From: SG8-38 sp041576815
GTDB lineage: Bacteria; Myxococcota_A; Polyangia; Polyangiales; Houyiibacteriaceae
DNA: 64,000 nt
Direction of reading: 5' to 3'
Assembly (NCBI GenBank): GCA_041576815.1
Contig: JBFGKE010000002.1
Span: 111,921 to 175,920 of the forward strand
The translations under genes and the position numbers were made by a program. How positions within the stretch are numbered: position 1 is the first letter of the stretch; each line of letters opens with the position of its first letter. Under the pieces are notes generated by a model. That model ran no database searches. It was given only the letters and a program-made list of their open reading frames with translations, and had not been told where the DNA came from. Below, in pieces: positions 8,933-16,990 of the stretch.

Positions 8933-10669
8933 TCACCAGCGCCAGGCGATGCCGATCGTCCCGGCGAAGTACTGATCGAGCGCGCCTCCAGCCACCGCGG
9001 GTGGCTCGGGCGGCGGCGGCACCGGGTTCAGGTCGAACCAATATCGGCGATACTCCCCGCCGATCCGGACCTCGAAGCCGGCTGGAAGCGCGAACCCGAA
9101 CATCAGATTCGCATCCATGCCGTTTCCTTTGGCCTCGGGAAACCAGACGTTGGACGCGATGTCGCCAAGCGAGAACGCACCACGAAAGGCGATGCCGGCC
9201 GCGACGATGAAGCGCTCTTTTTTGCCGATTCCCACGCGAAAGCCTCCGCCGAGCCGTACGAACCGGTAGTCGACGTTCGGGATCCCCGCCGTGTTGTCTT
9301 CGCCGGGCGCCGGTGGACCGGACAGGCCGAACCGGAAGTCGTGGGAACCGTAACCGAGGACGACGTAGGGCTCCCAGCGCCCGGTCGGGTAGCGCCATCG
9401 AAGGCCGATCAAGAACTGCTGCGACTCGGTGGGGAAGCTCGTGCCATCCGGTCGGGTAGAGTCGAACTTGAACAAGCGCTCCCACTCGAAGTCGATCCCG
9501 AATTGAGCGCCAACCCCCGAGGTGAAGTGCGCGCCCGGAAAATACTGGAACTTGATCCCGACGCCCGGGCCGAGCTGGAGGCGGTAGTTGCGAAGGTCGC
9601 CGCGGATGTCGTCGCTGTAGTCGAACTTCCTGTGCACGATTCGAAAGTCGACGCCGATGTCCACGGCCGCGGGCCTGTCCTTGGATCGTTTCTTCGGCGC
9701 CTTCTTTTTCGCTTCCTTTTCTTTCGTCGGGGCGTCGTCTTTGTCCGGCTTTCGTTCCGAGGGCTCTGCTGCGACCGCTGCTACGGCAACCGGCGCGGCC
9801 ACGCCGAGCTTACGGATGTCCTTTCGGAGGTCGTCGCCGACGTTGGTCTGAACCGATCTTGCGAGCGCCGCCGCGGTGGACGCGTCGTAGAAGTGTTGGC
9901 TGATCACGGTGGCGCTCTCGCCGTCGACGAGCCGCACATACGCGGACCAGATCCCGTCCTCGCGGAGCACGTCACCCTCGACTAGTCCGCTCACGCCGAG
10001 GCTCTTCGCCGGCGGCACGTGCGCGCCCTCCGACGCGAGGTCGGCCCCGAGGTCATCCGCCTTTTCGACGAACTCTGCGTTCGGAAACAGCTCGACGGGC
10101 TCGCTGCGGAGCCCGCGCACCGCCGCCGCCCGGATCTTGCCCGCCTGCGAGCCGGCGAAGGGCCGCACGACGAGGCGCGGCTTGGTCGGCGCCGGTGGTC
10201 TCTCGACTTTCGGCTCGGGAGCGGCTGCAACCGGAGCCGCCGCCACGGCCGCTGGCATCCTTCCCGTCTTCATCAACTGATTGACGATTCGATTCGAAAG
10301 GCGCGTGATGCTCGACGAGCTCGTTCGGAGCTTTTCGACACGCTGCCCTTTGGCGTTGCGCACCTCGACGTCGGCGATCCACCGTCCCTCGATTCGGCGG
10401 ACGCGTGTACGAACGAGAACGCTCGCGTTCAACCGGGCAGCTCGTTTCGCATACCCCTTCGTCTTCTTTGCGACGGCGCTCACCTGCTTCAGCGGGATCA
10501 GCGCGACGTCGGCCGATCGCAAACCCCTCTGGACGTTCTGGCGAACCTTCGATGCTTGCGGGCCCTGGAAGGGCAAGAGGGCGGCCGCCCCGTCGTCGGC
10601 TGATGCTGTGTTCGTCCAGCAGCCCAAACCCAGCAGCGCCAACAGCGCCCCCACGCGCAACGTTCGCAT
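8933..10669 (-). CDS. Outer-membrane beta-barrel protein with duplicated N-terminal periplasmic domain
   Basis: 578 residues with an N-terminal signal peptide ending near ASA-DD (residue 25). Two related domains follow: LPFQGPQASKVRQNVQRGLR at about 32 and VRPFAGSQAGKIRAAAVRGLR at about 167. Both continue with a predicted beta/alpha unit, as in TolB-N/FlgO-like folds, so this is an internal duplication. A Lys/Glu/Pro-rich linker (about 300-335, KEKEAKKKAPKKRSKDR) leads to a C-terminal region of alternating amphipathic strands ending in GTIGIAWRW, whose terminal aromatic is typical of outer-membrane barrels. The linker could cross or bind peptidoglycan (inference). Only 3 bp separate it from the upstream cytochrome-like lipoprotein gene, so the two are probably one transcript. 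Confidence 0.75.
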   Translation of the reverse strand: MRTLRVGALLALLGLGCWTNTASADDGAAALLPFQGPQASKVRQNVQRGLRSADVALIPLKQVSAVAKKTKGYAKRAARLNASVLVRTRVRRIEGRWIADVEVRNAKGQRVEKLRTSSSSITRLSNRIVNQLMKTGRMPAAVAAAPVAAAPEPKVERPPAPTKPRLVVRPFAGSQAGKIRAAAVRGLRSEPVELFPNAEFVEKADDLGADLASEGAHVPPAKSLGVSGLVEGDVLREDGIWSAYVRLVDGESATVISQHFYDASTAAALARSVQTNVGDDLRKDIRKLGVAAPVAVAAVAAEPSERKPDKDDAPTKEKEAKKKAPKKRSKDRPAAVDIGVDFRIVHRKFDYSDDIRGDLRNYRLQLGPGVGIKFQYFPGAHFTSGVGAQFGIDFEWERLFKFDSTRPDGTSFPTESQQFLIGLRWRYPTGRWEPYVVLGYGSHDFRFGLSGPPAPGEDNTAGIPNVDYRFVRLGGGFRVGIGKKERFIVAAGIAFRGAFSLGDIASNVWFPEAKGNGMDANLMFGFALPAGFEVRIGGEYRRYWFDLNPVPPPPEPPAVAGGALDQYFAGTIGIAWRW

Positions 10670-10672
10670 CGG

Positions 10673-11116
10673 CTATCCCCCGTCCAAGGTCCCTGCGCCG
10701 GAACCGGCCAAGTCGATGATCCACTGTCGAAGAACCTCGATGTCACTGGCCGACAGGGTGCCGACGACGGGCATTTGGAGTCCGCAGATGCCGGGTGTGT
10801 TGAGCACCTTGTCGAGCAAGTAGCTGCCGTCCGGGTCGCCCGCGACCACCAGGACGTCGCTGGTGCATCCGAGCCCGATCGCGTCGACGTCGACGACACG
10901 GCTTTCCACGTCGGGCGACATCAGGTCGAGGCCGGCCTGTGCGTTCGACGATGCGTCGTGGCACCCCGTGGTTCCGCAGCTCTCCGCGAACACCTCCTCG
11001 GCGCTCTTGAGCTCGACGCCGCCGTCCCCGAAAGCATCTGGATTCGCCAAGCTTCCCGGGCAGCCGGTAATCGATGCCAGGCCGACCGCAAACGTAAGTA
11101 AAGCGATACGTTTCAT
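10673..11116 (-). CDS. Cytochrome c-like lipoprotein (CX4CH heme motif)
   Basis: 147 residues with a signal and a lipobox ITGC (Cys19). SCGTTGCH (Cys47, Cys52, His53) is a C-X4-C-H variant of the covalent heme-attachment site. Near the C-terminus, GLQMPVVGTLSASDIEVLRQWI has the Met-Pro of a possible axial ligand and the final helix of class I cytochromes. I infer a small monoheme cytochrome tethered to a membrane. The extra residue in the heme motif and two additional Cys (about 84 and 111) make heme loading uncertain. Similar small Cys/His domains occur in surface lipoproteins of myxobacteria. It is followed by the outer-membrane barrel gene. Confidence 0.65.
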   Translation of the reverse strand: MKRIALLTFAVGLASITGCPGSLANPDAFGDGGVELKSAEEVFAESCGTTGCHDASSNAQAGLDLMSPDVESRVVDVDAIGLGCTSDVLVVAGDPDGSYLLDKVLNTPGICGLQMPVVGTLSASDIEVLRQWIIDLAGSGAGTLDGG

Positions 11117-11150
11117 CTCGCTCGTTCCCCCCTCGAATCGCTCCTCAAGC

Positions 11151-12095
11151 TTAGTAGGCTATGACACCGATCGTCGAGTTCTGCAGTATTTTTGTGTAAG
11201 CCAGCTCACCGAAGGCGCGGTTGAGCGACCAATCGTAGGGTCTGAAAATCAGGTCGAGCTCCTGCGCCCGAGCCTCGCCAATGCGCGCTCGCACGTCAGG
11301 GGTTGCGAACGCTTCGATGAAGTCCAGCACCGTCGCCGGTCGCCCGAGTCGCCGCGCGTGCTCCTCGAAGTCCGCGCGGTACCAATCGAAGATCGCCGAA
11401 AGCTGGATCTCGTTTGCCTCGCGGTCGACGTGCACGTGCGTGGGATCCGACGTGAAACGGCGGGTGACTTCGTCGAGCTGATCGTCGAGCGCGCCCGGCT
11501 CGAACGCGTAGGGCATGAGCGCAGGGCACGACGTCGAAGCGCAGTTGATCGCCGCATGAATGCGCGCATCTCCAAAGCCTCGAATGACCTCGTGCTCGAG
11601 GTCGTAGAGATTGATGGAGCCCCCGTCGAGCGGAAAGCGGAGTCCGTAGAAAAACCCGAAGCCGTCCCTCGGGTTCAACCACCCGCGAACGTCGTGCACC
11701 GTGTCGATCGGCCAGCTGTCGACCACCCCGAACAAGACCAACGCGTTGTAAGCATTGATGTAATACGCGAGTCGCGCTGGCTCGGTGCCAAACCGCTCTG
11801 GAGACGACCGTGGCCCGATCGATGAAAGCGTGGCGACGAATCGTCGAAGCTCCCGCTCTTCGGAGAGGACTGCGTCGTAGTCGACGCCCTTCCCCGCCAC
11901 CCATCGGCCGAGGGCCGCATTCCACCAACGATAGTCGAAGCCGCCCGGCGGCTGTGAGAACGGCTCGGCGCGTGGCTCGACCGAACGTAGCCCGAGCGCC
12001 TTGATGCTCAAGAACCCGGTGCCGCCGATCGTCAGAACGATGACCGCGACGATTGCCCACCACTGCTGGACCCAGCGCTTTGTCGGCGGGCTCAC
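11151..12095 (-). CDS. DUF547 family protein
   Basis: 314 residues with one N-terminal membrane anchor (about 13-33), so most of the chain is probably periplasmic. The DUF547 signatures are clear: YYINAYNALVLFGV (about 111), ARIHAAINCASTSCPAL (about 178, carrying the conserved His and Cys) and the C-terminal PYDWSLN. DUF547 is related to the transglutaminase/papain-like fold through its Cys/His/Asp arrangement, but no reaction is established. It starts 30 bp behind the HAD gene and is likely in the same transcription unit. Confidence 0.85.
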   Translation of the reverse strand: MSPPTKRWVQQWWAIVAVIVLTIGGTGFLSIKALGLRSVEPRAEPFSQPPGGFDYRWWNAALGRWVAGKGVDYDAVLSEERELRRFVATLSSIGPRSSPERFGTEPARLAYYINAYNALVLFGVVDSWPIDTVHDVRGWLNPRDGFGFFYGLRFPLDGGSINLYDLEHEVIRGFGDARIHAAINCASTSCPALMPYAFEPGALDDQLDEVTRRFTSDPTHVHVDREANEIQLSAIFDWYRADFEEHARRLGRPATVLDFIEAFATPDVRARIGEARAQELDLIFRPYDWSLNRAFGELAYTKILQNSTIGVIAY

Positions 12096-12125
12096 GCGGG
12101 GAGTATGGCACGCGCCGTCAGACGG

Positions 12126-12833
12126 TCACGGGCCGATCGGGTCGCGGACGAACACCGAGCGAACTTCGGTCGCCCGCAGGTCGGACACGACGATACTCGC
12201 CCCCGCTGCGCTGAGCGCGGCACCGTCGAAGCTCCCGGTCGTCACCGCAACGCAGCGCGCACCGATTGCGTTCGCGGCCGCCACGTCGTGCGGCGTGTCC
12301 CCAACGACGATCACCTCGGCGTCCCCAGGACGCAGGCCACCTCGCTCGAGGCCGCGACGCAAACCCGCACTCAGCAGCTCCGCCCGATCGGCGTGATCGG
12401 ACCCGAAGCCGCCAAAGTCGAAAAACGAATCGAGGCCTCCGCGCGCGAGCTTCGCATAGGCGGCCGCCTCCGTGTTCCCAGTCCCGAGGCCGAGGATCAC
12501 GTCTTCTCGCGCCTCGAGCTCGAGAAGCAAAGACCCGACGCCCGGGAGCACTTCGAAGGCATGGGCGAGCTCGAGCTCCCGCGGGAGGTGCGCGACGTAG
12601 CGACGAAGCACTTCGACGACCAATGGCTCGTCGGCAAGCACGCCGCAGTGCCGAAGCGCCTCGCGAACGATCCACGGGTCGGTTCGGCCCGCGAATTCCA
12701 CCGAGTGCAAGGCCACTTCTTCGTCGATGTCGTCGAGAACCTCCTCGAGCGCCCGCTCGACGGCGCGACGGCCAGCCCCGCCCGCGCTCAGCAGCGTTCC
12801 GTCGATGTCGAAGAGCGCGATGATGGGCGGCAT
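12126..12833 (-). CDS. HAD-superfamily hydrolase (phosphoglycolate phosphatase-like)
   Basis: 235 residues. Motif I is FDIDGTLL (nucleophile Asp9, acid Asp11), motif II is the LGLGTGN segment (about residue 117), and motifs III/IV are RPGDAEVIVVGDTPHDVAAA (about 170-185). The helical cap between motifs I and II places it in subclass I with Gph/phosphoglycolate and pyrimidine-nucleotide phosphatases. The substrate cannot be told from sequence. It is cytoplasmic, and divergent from the M50 protease gene with 49 bp between starts. Confidence 0.85.
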   Translation of the reverse strand: MPPIIALFDIDGTLLSAGGAGRRAVERALEEVLDDIDEEVALHSVEFAGRTDPWIVREALRHCGVLADEPLVVEVLRRYVAHLPRELELAHAFEVLPGVGSLLLELEAREDVILGLGTGNTEAAAYAKLARGGLDSFFDFGGFGSDHADRAELLSAGLRRGLERGGLRPGDAEVIVVGDTPHDVAAANAIGARCVAVTTGSFDGAALSAAGASIVVSDLRATEVRSVFVRDPIGP

Positions 12834-12882
12834 GAGGCGAATGTAGCAGCAGACGGTTTTCGTACTAGGCTGCCGCCGGTCG

Positions 12883-13578
12883 ATGGACCTTCAACTCCTG
12901 GCGAAGCTTCCCCTGTGGCTTGCCGCGTTTCTCTTGTCGCTGACCTGCCACGAAGCAGCGCATGCGCTGGCTGGCCGCCTCGGCGGGGACACGACCGCGA
13001 GCGCACAGGTGACCCTGGACCCGATCCCGCACATGAAAAGGGAGCCGTTCGGGACCCTGGTCGTGCCGATTCTGTCCTTCTTCTTCCAGGGCGGAGGATG
13101 GATGATCGGCTGGGCGAGCGCGCCGTACGATCCGTCGTGGGCGGAGCGCTACCCCAAGCGGGCCGCCCTCATGGCGGCGGCGGGGCCGGCTGCGAACTTC
13201 GCCCTCGCACTGCTCGCGGCCGTCGCGATTCGGGTCGGCCTGGCGGCTGACTACTTCGTGCTCCCCGAGAGTGGCGGGCTCACCCTCGAGACACTGGCTG
13301 TCGCGCCGTCGGGCGTCGCGCAGGGCCTGGCGCTTTTCTGTAGCGTGCTCTTCTCGATCAACCTCATCCTGGGGTGTTTCAATCTGATTCCTCTGCCGCC
13401 GCTCGACGGCTACGCGATGGTACCGCTCGCGCTGAGCGAGCGCTGGCGCAAGAAGTGGTTTGGCCTCTTTTCGGGTAGCAGCGGCCTGCTCGGGCTGATC
13501 ATCGCGTGGGTGCTCTTTGCCCGGTTCATGCCCCCGGTCTTCGTGGCGGCGATCGGGCTTCTCTATTCGGGCGTGTAG
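12883..13578 (+). CDS. Site-2 protease family protein (peptidase M50)
   Basis: 231 residues, almost entirely hydrophobic, with four to five membrane helices. The zinc motif HEAAH (His23, Glu24, His27) lies in the first helix. The second signature, FNLIPLPPLDG (about residue 166), provides the Asp ligand, and an AAAGPAANF stretch (about 99) is typical of the family. There is no PDZ or CBS domain, so this is the minimal type. It would cleave substrates inside the membrane; the target is unknown. The next gene, a TPR protein, begins 26 bp downstream. Confidence 0.88.
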   Translation: MDLQLLAKLPLWLAAFLLSLTCHEAAHALAGRLGGDTTASAQVTLDPIPHMKREPFGTLVVPILSFFFQGGGWMIGWASAPYDPSWAERYPKRAALMAAAGPAANFALALLAAVAIRVGLAADYFVLPESGGLTLETLAVAPSGVAQGLALFCSVLFSINLILGCFNLIPLPPLDGYAMVPLALSERWRKKWFGLFSGSSGLLGLIIAWVLFARFMPPVFVAAIGLLYSGV

Positions 13579-13604
13579 CGCAGGTGTCGTGCTAATCTGA
13601 GCAC

Positions 13605-14447
13605 GTGAGGTGGATGGGGGTAATTCTGACTTGCGCGGCCATGCTCTGCGCGACGACCGTCGGGGCGGATGCTGCAGATGCACACTACAGGCTCGCCAAG
13701 ACGCTCCGTGCAGAGGGCCGGTACGAAGAGGCGCTTGCCGAGATCGACCGCGCCGTGGCCGCGAGGCCCACCTATGCACAAGGTCACGTGACGCGCGGCT
13801 CGATCCTCCGTCGCTTGGAGCGCTACGAAGAGGCGCTTGGCTCGTTCAAGCGCGCGATCGAGCTCCAGCCCAAAGACGGCCGGGCGCACGGATTGGCCGG
13901 TGCGGTGCTCCTTCGGTTGAACCGCAGCAAAGAGGCGATCAATTGCCTAGAAAAGGCGGTCGAGCTCGAGCCGACGCACAGCAATCACTGGCTCAACCTC
14001 GGGGTCGCCTATCGTCGCTCGAACGACAACGACGCGGCCATCGCGACCTACCGGCGCGCGCTCAAGGTCATCCCGAACGACCCACTGCTTCTCAACAACC
14101 TCGGCGTGGCGCTTCGAAAAGCGCAGCGCTACGACGAAGCAATCGCTGCACTCGAGAAAGCAATCGGCGTCGACCCCTACGACCCGGAGGTCGCGCGCAA
14201 CCTCGCGATCGCGTACCGCGGCGCCAAACGCTGCGAGGAGGCGATTCCGCTGTACGTCAAAGCGCTCGAGCTCGGCGACGGCGGCCCACCCGCACTCTTG
14301 TTCGACCTCGCATCTTGCTACGAGAAATCGGGGAACACCGGCATGGCGATCGCAACCTTCGAGCGGTACATCGACGCCACCAAGAAGAGCGACCCTGCCG
14401 CTGCAGAGCGCGCGCGGCGCGCGGTGCAAAACCTCAAGAAGCGATAG
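13605..14447 (+). CDS. Tetratricopeptide repeat protein, exported
   Basis: About 280 residues. The first 25 look like a signal peptide (hydrophobic core, then GADAADA), followed by six or seven consecutive 34-residue TPR units (Y-E-E-A, A-I-E-L-x-P patterns) up to a charged C-terminal helix. TPR arrays are protein-binding scaffolds; no enzymatic motif is seen. The start could be the GTG at 13605 or the ATG at 13614. It lies downstream of the M50 protease in the same direction, which could make it a partner, but this is only positional. Confidence 0.82.
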   Translation: MRWMGVILTCAAMLCATTVGADAADAHYRLAKTLRAEGRYEEALAEIDRAVAARPTYAQGHVTRGSILRRLERYEEALGSFKRAIELQPKDGRAHGLAGAVLLRLNRSKEAINCLEKAVELEPTHSNHWLNLGVAYRRSNDNDAAIATYRRALKVIPNDPLLLNNLGVALRKAQRYDEAIAALEKAIGVDPYDPEVARNLAIAYRGAKRCEEAIPLYVKALELGDGGPPALLFDLASCYEKSGNTGMAIATFERYIDATKKSDPAAAERARRAVQNLKKR

Positions 14448-14505
14448 AGAGTTTGATCAGCCGGATCTCGATGCGACGACGAGGACGGCTACGGGCGGCA
14501 TCGCC

Positions 14506-15075
14506 TCAGTCGATGAAGAAGCTCAGGCCCGCTTCGAGGGTCCAGGCTTGGTTCGGCGCCCCGTCGGGCATTCTGAAGTACCGGATCCACCTCCCGCGCA
14601 CTTCGAGTCCCATCCACGAGAGGAAACCATACCCGAGGCCGACGAAGGCTCCAATCGTGCCGGCCCCCTCGACGCGCTCGACCAGTGGGACGCCGAGGTA
14701 GCCCCCGGTGAACGCGCCCGAAAGGCGAAGCTTTTTCACGTTCCCGCGAAGCGCGATCAAACCGCCACCGCCAAAGCCGGGGTTATCGAGAGGAAAGCCT
14801 CGGGCGAGCCACTGAAAGTACGCGCCGAGGTGAAGCGGGCCTGCGACCCCGTACGAGCCGTCGAGCCAAAGGCTCGGCTGCCATTTCCGCCCGTCGGTGA
14901 AGCGAGAGACGGTGCCTCCGAAAAGGCCATCGAAGACGACGAGGTCGCTGGACCACTTCGACTGCGCGCTTGCTCCATCGGCGACCAGCGCCGCCCACAG
15001 CACGGCGAGAGCGAACATCGACGCGAATCGCTTCACGCCGACCCCTGTTACCACAAGTCGCCGAAGCGCCCGCAA
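14506..15075 (-). CDS. Small outer-membrane beta-barrel-like protein
   Basis: 189 residues as drawn. The true start may be the GTG at 15036 (VKRFASMF), which gives a cleaner signal peptide ending at GASAQ. The mature part is about 150 residues of alternating Gly/aromatic strands (WLDGSYGVAGPLHLGAYFQW and similar), ending in AGLSFFID with a penultimate aromatic pair. That suggests a small eight-stranded barrel of unknown function. It is convergent with the TPR gene and lies 14 bp upstream of the divergent PEP carboxykinase-family stop codon. Confidence 0.65.
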   Translation of the reverse strand: MRALRRLVVTGVGVKRFASMFALAVLWAALVADGASAQSKWSSDLVVFDGLFGGTVSRFTDGRKWQPSLWLDGSYGVAGPLHLGAYFQWLARGFPLDNPGFGGGGLIALRGNVKKLRLSGAFTGGYLGVPLVERVEGAGTIGAFVGLGYGFLSWMGLEVRGRWIRYFRMPDGAPNQAWTLEAGLSFFID

Positions 15076-15088
15076 AACCTGCGGATGC

Positions 15089-16849
15089 TCACCCTGCAGT
15101 GGCTTGGACGATCGGGTCCGCGACGTCGAATTGTCGCAGGAACTCGCGTCGCCCCTCTTTCATTTGGTCGACCCACTGCTCGTAGTCCGCGTGTCGCCCT
15201 CGGCTGTCGTAGAACCGGCGCGGCTCGAGAATCTCAGCCGGCACTTGCGCGAGCAGCTCGGCGTTCTCGGGCGCGTCCACGTCGACGATCTCGTAGCCGA
15301 AGTCCGGGTCTTTCTTCCATTTGATCTTGTCGGACAACAGCGCCTCGAGCATCGCGCTCGAGTGCTTGATGTGAATGTTGAGCGCTTTGTTCTCTTTGAC
15401 GTCGTTGGCCTCGCCACCGATGTAACCGGTGTTCATGAGCCACATCGTGACGCCAGGCATGGTCTCGGCGAGCTCGGCGAAGCGCTTCGCCTGAAGGCCG
15501 TGCTTCGCTGGAAAGAAAGGCGGCGTGAACGGCGACCGCGTCTTGCCACGCTCTTTTCCAGCCGCGCTGGTCTTCGACGTCTCGCCCAACATGAAGTAGC
15601 CGGCCGCCTGCTCGGGAGACGTGAACCGAACGATACCGGGCATGGCGGCGTCGTAGCCCTCGTCCCGGTTGAGGATGCCCATCGACTTCACCTGCGGGAT
15701 GTCGTGAAGGTCGGCGGCGTCCGGAATCGAGCTCAGCGGGACGATCGAGCGCCCGTTCTGCGTCCAAACGACGAAATCCCACCCGTCTTTCGGAACGCCG
15801 TGGCTGTCGACCAAATCGTCGACGTGCACCTCACCGGCGATGTACTTGTCGACGTTCGTAGGGTTCGCACCCGTGGCGACGAGGATGTCGCGAAGCCGCT
15901 CGACGTCTTCGGTCGTGAGCGCGCCCTTGCTAAAATTGAAGGAGCCGTCTTTTTCGAGGAACACGTTTTCGACCCACGCGTCGGGACCGATCGTCGCCTC
16001 GTACAAAATCGGCTCGGTTTCGAGCGACAGCCCGTCGGTCTTGGCGAAGCATCCGTTTTCGGTGATCGAGAGCGCGCCGTTTGGCCAGAGGGACACCATG
16101 TCGTCTTGGATCGGCTCCGTGAGGTCGCCCTGCTTCGAAAAGGTCGTCGTGGTTTTGCCGGTCCCCGAGAGACCCATGATCGTCATGGTCAGCTTGCCGC
16201 CGTTGGTCGAGGTTACAGCCTTTGCGCCGGCATGAAGAACCAGGCCGCCCTTTTGGTAGACGTAGTGATTGAGCATGCGAAGCACGCCCTTCTTCGATTC
16301 ACCGAAGTAGTCGGCGCCCATCACGTGCGTCGTCCAGTTCTCCATGTCGACGATGATCGCCTGCCGGCCGGGCATGTCGTCGAGCATCAAATCGGGCGTG
16401 TAGAAGAGGCGGAAGATCGGCTCGAACGGCTGCTTCAGCTGATCTTTGGTTTCGGCGGCCGACCTTGGGAAGGCGAGGATCTGCTGCATCCCAGCGATGT
16501 TGGCGCCCTCCAGGGTGTAGAGCCACGTCGTACCGAACGCGCCGGCGCCGAGCCCCGAATACCCGTCGATGGCGATGAGCTTGCCCTTGTCCGCGATGTA
16601 TTCGGCTTGCCTCTCGATGAGCCGGCGGGCCTTTTCGGGACCGATGATCTGATGGCTCCACCGATCTTCGGTATCAATGATGTAGGTGTACTTCGCCATC
16701 CGCGCTTTGTTTCGCGTGATCTTGTTGATGCTTCCGGCTGCCGTTCGCTGCACGCACGGCGTGTGCTCGAACGCGAGATCACGAAGCTGGGCCTGCGAGG
16801 GATTTTCGATGTACTCGACGTCGAACGGGCGGGGGTCTCGGGTCGCCAT
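15089..16849 (-). CDS. pckA: Divergent ATP-type phosphoenolpyruvate carboxykinase family protein
   Basis: 586 residues from the ATG at 16849, which has GGAGAG upstream; the frame is open to 17074 without better starts. The P-loop GLSGTGKTT (226-234), YFGESKKGVLRML and the late block MWLMNTGYIGGEAND match ATP-dependent PEP carboxykinases, which turn oxaloacetate into PEP in gluconeogenesis. Several family positions differ. The segment that is usually MHCSAN reads LHAGAK, the metal-binding DD lies in IQDDMVSLW rather than the normal context, and the TADAFGVLPP segment is replaced by PGIVRFTSPEQ. The gluconeogenic activity is therefore probable from homology but not certain. It is divergent from the kamA-like gene. 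Confidence 0.78.
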   Translation of the reverse strand: MATRDPRPFDVEYIENPSQAQLRDLAFEHTPCVQRTAAGSINKITRNKARMAKYTYIIDTEDRWSHQIIGPEKARRLIERQAEYIADKGKLIAIDGYSGLGAGAFGTTWLYTLEGANIAGMQQILAFPRSAAETKDQLKQPFEPIFRLFYTPDLMLDDMPGRQAIIVDMENWTTHVMGADYFGESKKGVLRMLNHYVYQKGGLVLHAGAKAVTSTNGGKLTMTIMGLSGTGKTTTTFSKQGDLTEPIQDDMVSLWPNGALSITENGCFAKTDGLSLETEPILYEATIGPDAWVENVFLEKDGSFNFSKGALTTEDVERLRDILVATGANPTNVDKYIAGEVHVDDLVDSHGVPKDGWDFVVWTQNGRSIVPLSSIPDAADLHDIPQVKSMGILNRDEGYDAAMPGIVRFTSPEQAAGYFMLGETSKTSAAGKERGKTRSPFTPPFFPAKHGLQAKRFAELAETMPGVTMWLMNTGYIGGEANDVKENKALNIHIKHSSAMLEALLSDKIKWKKDPDFGYEIVDVDAPENAELLAQVPAEILEPRRFYDSRGRHADYEQWVDQMKEGRREFLRQFDVADPIVQATAG

Positions 16850-16990
16850 GGTCTCTCCGTGTTCGTCCTGGGCCATGGGAGCAAACCGCGACGCGGGCAA
16901 GCTCCAAACCTGCCATATGCCAATGTTTTTCCTATGTGTCCAGGAGCCACGGGAGTTGCCGGAGTCGCGTCGGCAAGTAAGCTCCGCCCG

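Noticed and set aside
14897..16990. Very long open plus frame continuing upstream of the KamA-like gene
   Set aside because: It is antisense to the PEP carboxykinase-family gene, has a non-protein-like composition and no recognisable motif; the real start of the radical SAM gene is at 16991.
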